Shown: positions 8,027 to 16,354, numbered from the stretch's first letter. The stretch is 49,342 bases of DNA from an uncultured Clostridia bacterium (GCA_947627425.1 CANQVZ010000013.1:1-49342); one strand, 5' to 3'. Translations and numbers: made by a program. The notes: generated from the letters alone by a model not told the origin.

Positions 8027-8779
8027 TTAAGGCTTTACAGCCTTGCACCTTAGCCTTACATAGTCGGAATACCATTTTCCGTTTTTACAAAGCTTGTTTT
8101 TAAGCACGGCAACAGCCGAATTTATGATGCTTTCCTCCATATCGCCTGCGATACCTTCGAACGGCTTTTTTACAAACATCCTTATCCAGTCATACAAGCC
8201 GTTTTCGCCCTCAAGCTCTGTCATTCTGTCAAATAACACCGCATTTCTCACCAAAAATCCTGCGTTTTCAAGCAGTGCAGCATATTCGCCTATAGTCGGG
8301 AAATAGAAGGGCATTACATAACTTTTGCCGTTTTTTTCAAATTCATTTTTTAATGCACCGTGTATAAGTACATTGTTGCCGTAGCCTCCCATCTCGAATA
8401 TAAACTGTCCGCCGCTTTTGAGAGCCTTATATACATTTGAGAGCATATAGGGCTGTTTTTCCTTGTCTATCCAGTGGAAGACGGCATTTGAAAAAACCAC
8501 ATCATATTTCTTGTCCGTCTCAAACGACACGGCATCGCCGTATATAAATGTCAGTTCGGGATAATTTCTGCGCGCTATATCGAGAAGCTCGCTTGACGCG
8601 TCCATCCCCACAGCGTCATATCCCTTGTTGCACAGCTCCTTTGTCAAGGCTCCGTTTCCGCAGCCCAGATCCAGAACGGACAGCTTTTCGCCGTCTATCA
8701 TATCTATAAGCGAATTGCCGTAGCGATGCACGAATGCAAAGCTTTTTGTATATTTTTCTCCATCCCATTTTATGTTCAT
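8027..8779 (-). CDS. class I SAM-dependent methyltransferase
   Basis: 250 residues. The SAM-binding motif I is VLDLGCGNGALTKEL (about residues 35-49), followed by an acidic motif II (GMDAS) and a motif near DVVFSNAVFHW, the pattern of Tam-like (trans-aconitate or malonyl-ACP type) methyltransferases. The substrate is unknown. The start follows GGAGGT by six bases. It stands alone on the minus strand, divergent from the YeiH-like gene across a 193-bp AT-rich gap. Confidence 0.85.
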   Translation of the reverse strand: MNIKWDGEKYTKSFAFVHRYGNSLIDMIDGEKLSVLDLGCGNGALTKELCNKGYDAVGMDASSELLDIARRNYPELTFIYGDAVSFETDKKYDVVFSNAVFHWIDKEKQPYMLSNVYKALKSGGQFIFEMGGYGNNVLIHGALKNEFEKNGKSYVMPFYFPTIGEYAALLENAGFLVRNAVLFDRMTELEGENGLYDWIRMFVKKPFEGIAGDMEESIINSAVAVLKNKLCKNGKWYSDYVRLRCKAVKP

Positions 8780-8972
8780 TCTTGTACCTCCGTTTCCATA
8801 TCAGACCATTTTTTTTGATACATATACAACTTTTTTACTTTTATTTTTCCCCGATACTTGATTTTTTTGTAAAATTATTATACCATATAATTATGTATTT
8901 GGAAAGCGGATATCTGGGATATATTTGCTCGGAGATCCATAAAAATATTATTTGCGGAAGGGAAGGTTTAAT

Positions 8973-10058
8973 ATGAAGAACATAAAGGAATATATAGGCG
9001 GCATAATAATATGCGCAGTTATTGCAGCTGCTGCAACGCTGCTTTCATCGGTAAGCATAGGTTCATTTTCGCTTGAGGTGGTGGGAGCGCCCGTTTTTGC
9101 AATACTCATAGGCATGATAATAACGCTTTTTTCGCCCTCATTGGCTGCGAAAGACTCTCTTGCAAAGGGCATAAAATTTACATCCAAAAAGATACTTCAA
9201 TGGGCGGTCATCATACTTGGCTTTTCGCTTGACCTGGGCACTATAGCGAGCGTAGGCGGTAAAAGCCTGCCCGTCATAGTTTCTACGATCTCTACATCGC
9301 TCATTGTGGCTTACATAATGATGAAGCTGCTCAAAATGGACTCAAAGGTATCTACACTCATAGGCGTTGGCTCGTCTATATGCGGAGGCTCCGCCATAGC
9401 GGCAACAGCTCCCGTCATAGAAGCGGACGATAAGGAGGTCGCCCAGGCAATATCCGTTATATTCCTTTTCAATGTGCTGGCGGCGCTCATCTTCCCCACT
9501 CTCGGTCATGCCATAGGCTTAGGCTCCGAGGGCTTTGCGGTGTTCGCGGGAACGGCTGTAAACGACACATCCTCGGTCACGGCGGCAGCTTCGACGGCGG
9601 AGAGCATTTACGGCGTTGACGGCATACTCTCCTCCGCCGTTACCGTCAAGCTCACAAGAACGCTTGCCATAATACCCATCACGCTTGTGCTTGCTCTTTA
9701 CAGAACGGCAAAGGCAAAAAAGACAAACGGCGAGGGCGGCAGCTTTTCTGTCAAGAGCATATTCCCGTTTTTTATACTCTATTTCATAGCTGCGTCCGTC
9801 ATAACCACCGTTGTGGGACTTCTGCCCGAAAGCGGCTTTACGGCGCTTTATGCGGATAGCTTTGTGCCTGCAATGAAGTGGCTTGCAAAGTTCTTTATTG
9901 CTATGGCGATGTGCGCCATAGGTCTTAATACCAACATTGCCGAGCTTATAAGAAAGGGCGGAAAGCCAATAGCTATGGGCTTCTGCTGCTGGATAGCCAT
10001 TACTCTGGTATCGATAGGCGTTCAGCTTGCCTCCGGCATATTCTATACAAATATTTGA
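8973..10058 (+). CDS. YeiH/UPF0324-family membrane transporter (putative sulfate exporter)
   Basis: A 361-residue protein with about ten hydrophobic helices. Conserved features are GVGSSICGGSAIAA (about residues 133-146) and the segment with GTAVNDTSSVTAAA, which are hallmarks of the UPF0324/YeiH family. The family is annotated as a putative sulfate exporter, but transport has rarely been shown. The ATG was chosen because it follows GGGAAGG at good distance; an in-frame ATG seven codons upstream has no ribosome binding site. A strong terminator follows, so it is monocistronic. Confidence 0.88.
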   Translation: MKNIKEYIGGIIICAVIAAAATLLSSVSIGSFSLEVVGAPVFAILIGMIITLFSPSLAAKDSLAKGIKFTSKKILQWAVIILGFSLDLGTIASVGGKSLPVIVSTISTSLIVAYIMMKLLKMDSKVSTLIGVGSSICGGSAIAATAPVIEADDKEVAQAISVIFLFNVLAALIFPTLGHAIGLGSEGFAVFAGTAVNDTSSVTAAASTAESIYGVDGILSSAVTVKLTRTLAIIPITLVLALYRTAKAKKTNGEGGSFSVKSIFPFFILYFIAASVITTVVGLLPESGFTALYADSFVPAMKWLAKFFIAMAMCAIGLNTNIAELIRKGGKPIAMGFCCWIAITLVSIGVQLASGIFYTNI

Positions 10059-10073
10059 TTTTAAGGCTCAAGG

Positions 10074-10109
10074 CTCCCTGTCTGTGACATACGGACAGGG
10101 AGTTTTTTT
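10074..10109 (+). terminator. terminator of the YeiH-like gene
   Basis: CTCCCTGTC (10074-10082) pairs with GACAGGGAG (10094-10102), followed by seven Ts. Confidence 0.9.
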
Positions 10110-10126
10110 ATTAAAAATGTCACACC

Positions 10127-10154
10127 TTGTCACTTTATACAATATATATATTAT
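10127..10154 (+). promoter_or_regulatory. promoter of the M15 peptidase gene
   Basis: TTGTCA (10127-10132), 16 bases, TATTAT (10149-10154), directly ahead of a GGGGAGGTG ribosome binding site. Confidence 0.55.
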
Positions 10155-10171
10155 GTGGGGAGGTGAATTAT

Positions 10172-10852
10172 ATGAGCAGAAATATCAAATTATGTCATCC
10201 TCGCTTGCAGGAGCTTGCCGACAGGCTTGTGAGAGAATGCGCCAAGCAGGGGCTTATCGTAAAGATAGGCGAGAGCTTTCGCTCCTCCTCCGAGCAGGAT
10301 AAGCTGTATGCACAGGGAAGAACGACATCGGGCAATATAGTTACCAACGCAAGAGGCTCAAGCTACAGCTCCATGCATCAATGGGGCGTTGCCTTCGATG
10401 TTATACGAAACGACGGCAGAGGGGCATATTATGACAACGACGGTTGGTTTTCAAAGGTAGGCGCCATAGGCAAGCGCTTGGGACTGGAATGGGGCGGCGA
10501 CTGGACAAGTCCCGTCGATAAGCCGCACTTTCAGCTGCCCGACTGGGGCAGCACGCCCGCAAGACTAAAGAGGCTCTATGGCAATGTGAATAATTTTAAA
10601 AAGACATGGGAGGTGGACGATATGACGGAATCGGAAGTCAGAAAAATAGCACAGAAAGAGGCTAACGACATGGTATACAGATATCGCGACAAGGTTTATA
10701 ACAAAATAAGCGAGGTGCCGGAGTGGGGCAGACCTACGATAGAAAAGCTTATGGATATAGGAGCGCTCATAGGCTCCGACAAGGGACTTGAGATAAGCGA
10801 AACGCTGCTCAGAGTGCTCGTTATAAACGACAGAGCGGGAGTATATAAATAA
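10172..10852 (+). CDS. M15-family peptidoglycan peptidase (phage endolysin-like)
   Basis: 226 residues. The N-terminal domain (about 1-135) is an M15-type L-Ala-D-Glu or D-Ala-D-Ala metallopeptidase: the zinc ligands are visible in SSMHQWGVAFDV (His and Asp) and in DKPHFQ (His). The C-terminal domain (about 145-226) resembles the EVPEWG-x-PTIEKLM...ISETLLRVLVI module found at the end of clostridial phage lysins. There is no signal peptide, which fits a holin-dependent lysin, but no holin or structural phage gene is near. It could be a prophage relic or a domesticated spore-cortex or lysis enzyme. An earlier in-frame start exists but has no ribosome binding site. Confidence 0.88.
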   Translation: MSRNIKLCHPRLQELADRLVRECAKQGLIVKIGESFRSSSEQDKLYAQGRTTSGNIVTNARGSSYSSMHQWGVAFDVIRNDGRGAYYDNDGWFSKVGAIGKRLGLEWGGDWTSPVDKPHFQLPDWGSTPARLKRLYGNVNNFKKTWEVDDMTESEVRKIAQKEANDMVYRYRDKVYNKISEVPEWGRPTIEKLMDIGALIGSDKGLEISETLLRVLVINDRAGVYK

Positions 10853-10869
10853 ATGAGTAAATAAGGACG

Positions 10870-10893
10870 GCGGGCGTGCATATGCGCCCGCTG
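10870..10893 (+). terminator. weak terminator-like hairpin after the peptidase gene
   Basis: GCGGGCG (10870-10876) pairs with CGCCCGC (10885-10891), followed only by TGTTTGT. It is GC-rich with a poor T tract. Confidence 0.5.
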
Positions 10894-10903
10894 TTTGTAT
10901 AAT

Positions 10904-10930
10904 AAAAAAAACGCTGTTAAAAAACAGCGT
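10904..10930 (-). terminator. terminator of the tRNA-Ser gene
   Basis: On the minus strand ACGCTGTT, TTTT loop, AACAGCGT, then seven Ts. It starts 16 bp beyond the tRNA. Confidence 0.88.
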
Positions 10931-10946
10931 CGCAGATATAAAATAG

Positions 10947-11033
10947 CGCAGAGGGCGGGATTCGAACCCGCGGTCCCTTAACGGGAGCACCGGATTTCGA
11001 GGCCGGCTCCTTAAACCACTCGGACACCTCTGC
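10947..11033 (-). tRNA. tRNA-Ser (anticodon CGA)
   Basis: The minus strand folds into a cloverleaf with a GCAGAGG/CCTCTGC acceptor stem, G discriminator (as in serine tRNAs), a T-loop GGTTCGAATCC and a long variable arm (GTGCTCCCGTTAAGGGACC region). The anticodon loop CTCGAAA gives CGA, reading UCG. CCA is not encoded. The top pair of the anticodon stem would be a C-U mismatch beside the loop, a mild oddity. Confidence 0.93.
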
Positions 11034-11049
11034 ATGGCTTTTATCTGCC

Positions 11050-11101
11050 GCAAAAATACCTTCCACCTTTTATATTATACCATAGAAGGTATTTTTTGCA
11101 A
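11050..11101 (-). promoter_or_regulatory. tRNA-Ser promoter lying inside a metA terminator-like hairpin
   Basis: On the minus strand TTGCAA (11096-11101), 16 bases, TGG-TATAAT (11074-11079) form a promoter for the tRNA. The same segment is bracketed by inverted arms of at least 12 bp, AAAAATACCTTC (ending 11063) and GAAGGTATTTTT (from 11085). As RNA from metA these would form a hairpin with a T-rich 3' side, so the -10 box sits in the loop of the probable metA terminator. Confidence 0.62.
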
Positions 11102-11130
11102 CAGTTATTTTTAATATTATAGTATTTTTT

Positions 11131-12054
11131 TTACTTTTCGCCTATCTTGTTTATGTCATAAGGCGTGCTCTGATATACGCAGTAATTGATCCAGTTTGTA
11201 TAGAGCAGATTGCTGTGCGCCTTCCAAAGAGCTATAGGCTCCTTCGTGGGGTCGTCGTCCTTGAAATAATGCTTGGGTATGTCAATGTCAAGTCCCTTTT
11301 CAAGGTCTCTGAAATATTCGTTTGCGAGCGTGTCCGTCTCGTATTCGGAATGTCCCATCACAAATATCTGTCGGCAGTTCTTGTCCGCCACTATGTAAAG
11401 TCCCGACTCGTCCGATTTTGAGAGTATGTGGAGATTTTCGTTCTTTTCCACATCCTCTACCCTCACTTCGGTATGCCTTGAATGGGGTACATAAAATATG
11501 TCGTCAAAGCCGATCAGAAGCTCTTCGTGGTTGTAAAGCTTGGTGTGCGGGAACACGCCGAACACCTTTTTGTCAAGCTTATACTTGGGTATGCCGTAGT
11601 GGTAATAAAGTCCCGCCTGTGCGCCCCAGCATATGTGGAATGTGCTGTGTACATTCGTCTTGCTCCATTCCATTATTTCCGTAAGCTCCTGCCAGTAGTT
11701 CACTTCTTCATACGGCAGATGCTCCACGGGCGCGCCCGTTATTATCATACCGTCGAATTTTTCCTTTTTAACATCGTCAAACACCTTGTAGAACTCCGCA
11801 AGATATTCCTCCGATGTATTTTTTGACACATGGCTTTCCATGTGCAGAAAGTTCACCTCGAGCTGCAGGGGAGTGTTGCTTAATATCCTAAGAAGCTGTA
11901 CCTCTGTCTGCTGCTTGTTGGGCATAAGGTTAAGTATAAGTATCTTAAGCGGTCTTATGTCCTGGTGGAAGGCTCTGTCCTCTCCCATTACGAATATATT
12001 TTCCTTGTTAAGTATGTCCTTTGCGGGCAAATTATCCGAAACCTTTATAGGCAT
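11131..12054 (-). CDS. metA: homoserine O-acetyltransferase/succinyltransferase (MetA family)
   Basis: 307 residues, the usual MetA length. It activates homoserine by O-acylation in methionine synthesis. The catalytic residues align at family positions: nucleophile Cys142 (HICWG), His235 and Glu237 (MGHSEYE). Residue 111 is Glu in [13 protein letters not shown]; in this family Glu111 favours acetyl-CoA, whereas Gly111 as in the E. coli enzyme favours succinyl-CoA, so O-acetylhomoserine is the predicted product. The ribosome binding site (AAGAG) is modest. No SAM riboswitch or other met gene is seen nearby; it stands alone before the tRNA-Ser gene. Confidence 0.95.
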   Translation of the reverse strand: MPIKVSDNLPAKDILNKENIFVMGEDRAFHQDIRPLKILILNLMPNKQQTEVQLLRILSNTPLQLEVNFLHMESHVSKNTSEEYLAEFYKVFDDVKKEKFDGMIITGAPVEHLPYEEVNYWQELTEIMEWSKTNVHSTFHICWGAQAGLYYHYGIPKYKLDKKVFGVFPHTKLYNHEELLIGFDDIFYVPHSRHTEVRVEDVEKNENLHILSKSDESGLYIVADKNCRQIFVMGHSEYETDTLANEYFRDLEKGLDIDIPKHYFKDDDPTKEPIALWKAHSNLLYTNWINYCVYQSTPYDINKIGEK

Positions 12055-12121
12055 TCATATCACTCTTTCGCTTTAAAAATAATAGTATTTTTATATCATA
12101 CCACAAATTTCAAAAAAAAGC

Positions 12122-12192
12122 TAGACTATTTATAAAAATTGTTATATAATTAATCCAAAGAATAAAAGTCTTGTTACGGACTTTTGCAAAAG
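12122..12192 (+). promoter_or_regulatory. promoter and palindromic leader of the GH28 gene
   Basis: A promoter with weak -35 (TAGACT 12122-12127), 17 bases and perfect TATAAT (12145-12150). About 25 bases past the start site lies a perfect 12-bp palindrome CTTTTGCAAAAG (12181-12192), preceded by a 7-bp hairpin (12164-12185). The palindrome is a candidate operator, perhaps for a LacI- or GntR-type regulator. Confidence 0.4.
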
Positions 12193-12223
12193 CTTATATT
12201 TGACTGTTCAGGAGGAATAAAAA

Positions 12224-13579
12224 ATGGAAAAACCCGAATTTGACGCCCTGCTCCCGACCTTCAGGGATGTGAGCTATCCCATTACGGACTTCGGCGCCAT
12301 ATGCGATACAAGAACCAACAATCAGGAGGCTTTCAGAAAGGCTATAGAGAAGTGCAATGCCGACGGCGGCGGCATAGTGGTAGTGCCTAACGGTGTGTGG
12401 TACACAGGTCCCATAGAGCTTATGAGCAATGTCAACCTGCATCTGCAAAACGGCGCTATCATCTTCTTCTCAAATGACCCAAAGGACTATCCGCTCATAA
12501 ATACCAGCTTTGAAGGACTTTTCATGTACCGCTGTATATCTCCCATATACGGCAAGGACCTTGAAAATGTTGCCATCACGGGCGACGGCATCATAAACGG
12601 CAACGGCAGAAGATGGCGTCCCGTAAAGAAGTGGAAAATTTCCGGCGTAGAGTGGAAGGAAACCATAGCAAGAGGCGGCATTGTAGAGGAAGGACCCGAG
12701 GAAACCGTGTGGTGGCCAGATGAAATAAATATGGAAGCAAACAACACCCTCATTCCTCAGCCCGAGCTTTACAAGAACAAGGAAGTGTGCGAAAAATATC
12801 ACTCCTTCCTGCGTCCCGTGCTTGTAAACTTCACAAGATGCAACAAGGTGCTCCTCGACGGTCCCACCTTCCAGAATTCGCCTGCATGGTGCCTGCATCC
12901 ATGGCTTTGCAAGAATGTCACCATAAGGAACATAAATGTCAGAAATCCATGGTTTGCCCAGAACGGCGACGGCATAGATATCGACAGCTGTAAGTATGTA
13001 AAGATAAGCAACTCTACCTTCGATGTGGGCGACGACGCTATCTGCATAAAATCCGGCAAGAACGAGGACGGCAGAAAGCTCGGTATGCCCAGCGAATATG
13101 TGTCCGTGTCCAACTGCATAGTTTATCACGGCCACGGCGGATTTGTGGCAGGCAGCGAAATGTCTGGCGGACTTAAGAATATATATGTCAACGATTGCAC
13201 ATTCATAGGCACCGACATAGGACTGCGCTTCAAAAGCTGCGTAGGCAGGGGCGGTATTGTCGAAAAGATATACATAGACAATATCAATATGATAAGCATA
13301 CACAACGAGGCGATCACCTTCAGCATGGGCTACAACATGGACAGTAAGGAAGGACAGGAGGTGTCCATAGAGGAGATCCCCGAGTTCAAAAATATTTACA
13401 TAAACAACATCAACTGCACAAAGGCAGGCACGCCCATTTCAATATCGGGACTTCCGCAGATGCCCGTGCATGATGTGCATATAAGCAACTTCACCTGCGC
13501 CACAAAGGGCGAAATAATGCTGGACAATGCCGAAAACATTTTCCAGACCAACATCACCCTCATGAAGCCCGACGCATAA
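12224..13579 (+). CDS. glycoside hydrolase family 28 (polygalacturonase-like)
   Basis: 451 residues forming a right-handed beta-helix of the GH28 type. All catalytic signatures are visible: NGDGIDID (Asp249), VGDDAI (Asp270, Asp271), GHGG (His304) and RFKS (Arg335, Lys337). There is no signal peptide, so it probably acts in the cytosol on oligogalacturonides taken up by the cell, like exo-acting or rhamnogalacturonan-linked members. It starts after AGGAGG. It stands alone: no transporter or other pectin gene is adjacent, although a palindrome in its leader suggests regulation. A strong terminator follows. Confidence 0.93.
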   Translation: MEKPEFDALLPTFRDVSYPITDFGAICDTRTNNQEAFRKAIEKCNADGGGIVVVPNGVWYTGPIELMSNVNLHLQNGAIIFFSNDPKDYPLINTSFEGLFMYRCISPIYGKDLENVAITGDGIINGNGRRWRPVKKWKISGVEWKETIARGGIVEEGPEETVWWPDEINMEANNTLIPQPELYKNKEVCEKYHSFLRPVLVNFTRCNKVLLDGPTFQNSPAWCLHPWLCKNVTIRNINVRNPWFAQNGDGIDIDSCKYVKISNSTFDVGDDAICIKSGKNEDGRKLGMPSEYVSVSNCIVYHGHGGFVAGSEMSGGLKNIYVNDCTFIGTDIGLRFKSCVGRGGIVEKIYIDNINMISIHNEAITFSMGYNMDSKEGQEVSIEEIPEFKNIYINNINCTKAGTPISISGLPQMPVHDVHISNFTCATKGEIMLDNAENIFQTNITLMKPDA

Positions 13580-13604
13580 AAACAACTCAAAATATAACAC
13601 CTTT

Positions 13605-13645
13605 AAATTGCGATAATATTCTGCCAATATTGTCGCAATTTTTTT
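13605..13645 (+). terminator. terminator of the GH28 gene
   Basis: A 16-bp stem (AAATTGCGATAATATT 13605-13620 with 13626-13641, one G-T pair) around CTGCC, followed by Ts. Confidence 0.92.
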
Positions 13646-13726
13646 ATGCCCTCGCACACAATTTATACAAAAAACTACAACCCCTGTTATTATAATTAAA
13701 TTATAAAGTACGGACACGGCGGTGAG

Positions 13727-14572
13727 ATGATGACGGTCAATATTTATGCGGATGAAATGCTTTTTATCAATTTTTCGGTCAATTTTTTAATAATAGAGCT
13801 TACCAAAAAAATTCTGGCGGTGAGGCTTTCCCTTGCGAGGGAGCTTTTCACGGCTTTCTGTGTTTCCCTTGCTTACACGCTCATCGTCATATCGCCCTAC
13901 AGGGCGGCGCTGAACTTCATGACCATGCTCGCCCTTAGCCTCTGTGAGCTTGTCTTTCTTTTCAAGCCCTTGGACATATGGCAGCTCATGAGATACACCA
14001 TAGCCTTCAAGCTGGTTTCATTCTGCGTAAACGCAGTCATATTCCTTGTTCTTAACTATTTTACCGATAAATTCAGTTATATTGTCCTGCTCATAAGCTT
14101 TGGCATAACATACGCTTCATATATAGTTTTGAATATACTCAAAAAAGGTTCTTCCTATCATTCCATAGATATATATTGCAGCAACAAAATTATAAATATA
14201 AATGCGCTTGTGGATACGGGCAATCTGCTCATAGAGCCCATAAGCAACAAGCCCGTCATAGTCGCGGAATACAGCGCCTTAAAGGCGATACTTCCCTCAA
14301 AGCTTGTGGAGATATACGAAAACAAGCGCGAGAGCAACCTCATGGAGATAGTTTCTGCCATTTCCGAGGACAGCTTCAGAAAAAGCCTTAGGATAATACC
14401 CTTCAGGAGCGTAGGCAATGAAAAAGGTATGATGATAGGCTTTGTGGCAGACAGCGTGAAGATAGATGACAAAATAATAAATAAGCCCATAATAGGTATA
14501 TGCCGTTTCAACCTGAGCAAAAACGGGCTGTACAGCGCATTGATAAGTCCAAGACATTTAGGAGGTATATAA
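13727..14572 (+). CDS. spoIIGA: sigma-E processing peptidase SpoIIGA
   Basis: 281 residues. The N-terminal half (about residues 8-137) has five hydrophobic helices; the C-terminal half is an aspartic-protease-like domain with the catalytic motif LVDTGN (Asp163). SpoIIGA sits in the sporulation septum and cleaves pro-sigma-E in the mother cell after a signal from SpoIIR. The start is one of two tandem ATGs after GGTGAG. The gene overlaps nothing but ends two bases before the sigE start codon, with the sigE ribosome binding site inside its last codons, the usual spoIIG operon arrangement. Confidence 0.95.
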   Translation: MMTVNIYADEMLFINFSVNFLIIELTKKILAVRLSLARELFTAFCVSLAYTLIVISPYRAALNFMTMLALSLCELVFLFKPLDIWQLMRYTIAFKLVSFCVNAVIFLVLNYFTDKFSYIVLLISFGITYASYIVLNILKKGSSYHSIDIYCSNKIININALVDTGNLLIEPISNKPVIVAEYSALKAILPSKLVEIYENKRESNLMEIVSAISEDSFRKSLRIIPFRSVGNEKGMMIGFVADSVKIDDKIINKPIIGICRFNLSKNGLYSALISPRHLGGI

Positions 14573-14574
14573 TA

Positions 14575-15282
14575 ATGGAGAAAAAGGGTTGTCTGGAGAG
14601 ATTTTTCAAAAAATTTGCCGAGAGCGGCAAGATATTTTATATAGGCGGGAGCGACATACTTCCCGAGCCTCTTGAACCGAAGGAGGAAGCGCGTTTTCTG
14701 GAGGCGCTCACCGAAAGGAACGATGAAAACGCAAGAGATGTGCTCATAGAAAGAAATCTGCGCCTTGTGGTATATATAGCCCGAAAATTCGAGAACACGG
14801 GCATAAATGTGGAGGATCTCATATCCATAGGCACTATAGGGCTAATAAAGGCAATAAATACCTTCAAGCCCGAAAAGAATATAAAGCTTGCCACTTACGC
14901 CTCGCGTTGCATAGAAAACGAGATACTAATGCACCTGAGACGCACCACAAAGACCAAGACCGAGGTGTCCATAGACGAACCGCTCAATGTGGACTGGGAG
15001 GGCAACGAGCTGCTGCTTTCGGATATCCTCGGCACTGATGTGGACATAATATACAGGGGCATAGAGGAGGAAGTCGACAGACAGCTCCTGCGCACCGCCA
15101 TACAAAAGCTAAGCGGCAGGGAAAAGGAAATAATAGAGCTCCGCTTCGGCATAGGAAGCGACGGCGAGGAAAAAACGCAGAAGGAGGTCGCCGACATCCT
15201 CGGCATAAGCCAGTCTTACATATCCCGTTTAGAAAAGAAAATAATAGGCAGGCTCAGAAAGGAAATAATGAAGCTTGTGTAA
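14575..15282 (+). CDS. sigE: RNA polymerase sporulation sigma factor sigma-E
   Basis: 235 residues. A basic, amphipathic pro-segment (about residues 1-22) precedes the [13 protein letters not shown] region at which SpoIIGA cleaves. Region 2 is nearly canonical ([16 protein letters not shown], then [13 protein letters not shown]), and region 4 ends in a helix-turn-helix with [11 protein letters not shown]. Sigma-E drives early mother-cell transcription. The ATG follows AGGAGG. In many Bacillota sigG follows directly; here it does not, and a terminator (15290-15319) and an unrelated gene come next, so sigG must lie elsewhere. Confidence 0.97.
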   Translation: MEKKGCLERFFKKFAESGKIFYIGGSDILPEPLEPKEEARFLEALTERNDENARDVLIERNLRLVVYIARKFENTGINVEDLISIGTIGLIKAINTFKPEKNIKLATYASRCIENEILMHLRRTTKTKTEVSIDEPLNVDWEGNELLLSDILGTDVDIIYRGIEEEVDRQLLRTAIQKLSGREKEIIELRFGIGSDGEEKTQKEVADILGISQSYISRLEKKIIGRLRKEIMKLV

Positions 15283-15289
15283 AAAAAGA

Positions 15290-15319
15290 GGACTTCACCC
15301 GAATATGTGAAGTCCTTTT
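15290..15319. terminator. bidirectional terminator between sigE and the XRE gene
   Basis: GGACTTCAC (15290-15298) pairs with GTGAAGTCC (15307-15315), followed by TTTT; on the minus strand it is followed by a run of Ts. Confidence 0.9.
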
Positions 15320-15320
15320 A

Positions 15321-15659
15321 TCATTCTCTGTTTTTCTGTATGTCCTTTATAATGTCGGCTATGAGCCTAAGCTCTGCAGGAGTGCATTTTTGGAGGAGGT
15401 AGAGGATATTGCTTTTGAGAGCTTCCAATAAGCCGTCATTTTCGGATATATCCTTTTCGGCAATTATGCTGTCCACAGAAAAGTCCAAAGCCTTGGCAAG
15501 CTTAAAAAGTACATTTATTGACGGATTTCCCTGTCCGCCTTCTATGTGCTTTAAATGTATTGGGGTTATGTCTATCATCTCCGCCAGGCCTTCTTGAGTA
15601 ATGCCTTTTTCCATCCTTGCCTGCCGTATTGTATTCCCTAAAATATTCGTATTTCCCAT
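15321..15659 (-). CDS. XRE-family transcriptional regulator
   Basis: 112 residues. An N-terminal Cro/CI helix-turn-helix occupies about residues 8-63 (IRQARMEKGITQEGLAEMI, then HLKHIEGGQGNPS). The C-terminal 45 residues are helical and may dimerise. The start was placed at the ATG six bases after GGGAGG; the open frame extends further upstream but without a ribosome binding site. It is divergent from a HEPN-like gene across a 176-bp AT-rich gap with repeated ATATATTTAAAATATAC-like sequences that could be its operators, so it probably regulates itself and that gene. Confidence 0.85.
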   Translation of the reverse strand: MGNTNILGNTIRQARMEKGITQEGLAEMIDITPIHLKHIEGGQGNPSINVLFKLAKALDFSVDSIIAEKDISENDGLLEALKSNILYLLQKCTPAELRLIADIIKDIQKNRE

Positions 15660-15715
15660 ATAAAAGCCTCCCTTTATATAATCTCCCAATTTAAGCTTAC
15701 TAACATAAAACAGTA

Positions 15716-15744
15716 TTGACAATTCCTTTAAAAAGAACTATAAT
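15716..15744 (+). promoter_or_regulatory. consensus promoter ahead of the HEPN-like gene
   Basis: TTGACA (15716-15721), exactly 17 bases, TATAAT (15739-15744): a full consensus sigma-A promoter, unusually strong for the window. Directly downstream (15745-15770) an AT-only stretch contains the near-repeats AAATATACT and AAATATATG, possible repressor sites for the divergent XRE protein. Confidence 0.8.
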
Positions 15745-15835
15745 ATATTTAAAATATACTAAAATATATGTTTTGCTGCATTTACTTTTTAACTAATGAA
15801 TATGTAAAATCTGTTTTTAATTTGGAGGTATTCAT

Positions 15836-16354
15836 ATGAAAAATGAAAAAAATACTGCTGACGATAAAAACTTAGATGCAAAAGCAGAAGCAATGAAAGC
15901 TGTAAATAAAAAGGCTTCGCAAGTTGAACCATTGTTGAATCTCAATGAAAATAAAGCAATTATAAATACATTTATAGAAAAATTTATTTATTGTGAAGTT
16001 TACTATAAAATTATACTAGGTATATATTATAAACATAAGAAAAAACAAAATATTAAAATTAAAGACATGAAAATAGATTTGAGAGAAGGTAAAGCGGCTA
16101 TCCAACATTGTAATTATTGTTTTGACAATGAAATTTTAGATAAAATTTTTAAAAGTAAAGATGTAAATAATCAACATACTGCAAGAATACTTAGAAATGA
16201 TATTGTACATGATTTAAAACAATCATCTATTGAAGATGTATTAAAAAGAAAAGATGAGCTGTTTGAATGTATGGATATTTTTATAGACGGTGTTAAAAAT
16301 GGCACAGACAGCACAACTGCTACCGATGAAGCAGCAGTTACGGCAGAACAATAA
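15836..16354 (+). CDS. HEPN-domain-like protein (R-x4-H motif), possible RNase
   Basis: 172 residues, AT-rich. Residues 38-150 are predicted all-helical and carry RNDIVHDL, an R-x4-H motif (Arg120, His125) in the position and context expected of HEPN ribonucleases, followed by a long helix. Two cysteines (Cys92, Cys95) lie upstream of it. N- and C-terminal ends are polar and low in complexity; the Thr/Ala/Glu-rich tail resembles a linker. No nucleotidyltransferase (MNT) partner gene is adjacent; the neighbours are a divergent XRE regulator and a secreted dockerin protein. HEPN membership is my inference from the motif and helical pattern, so toxin activity is only a possibility. Confidence 0.5.
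   Translation: MKNEKNTADDKNLDAKAEAMKAVNKKASQVEPLLNLNENKAIINTFIEKFIYCEVYYKIILGIYYKHKKKQNIKIKDMKIDLREGKAAIQHCNYCFDNEILDKIFKSKDVNNQHTARILRNDIVHDLKQSSIEDVLKRKDELFECMDIFIDGVKNGTDSTTATDEAAVTAEQ

Noticed and set aside
10991..11007. tRNA-Ser as a pseudogene because of the C-U pair at the top of the anticodon stem
   Set aside because: All other arms, the discriminator G, the promoter and the terminator are intact; one mismatch next to the loop is tolerable.
13606..13645. A Spo0A box (TGTCGCA) ahead of spoIIGA
   Set aside because: The match lies in the terminator stem of the GH28 gene and is imperfect; I cannot separate it from chance.
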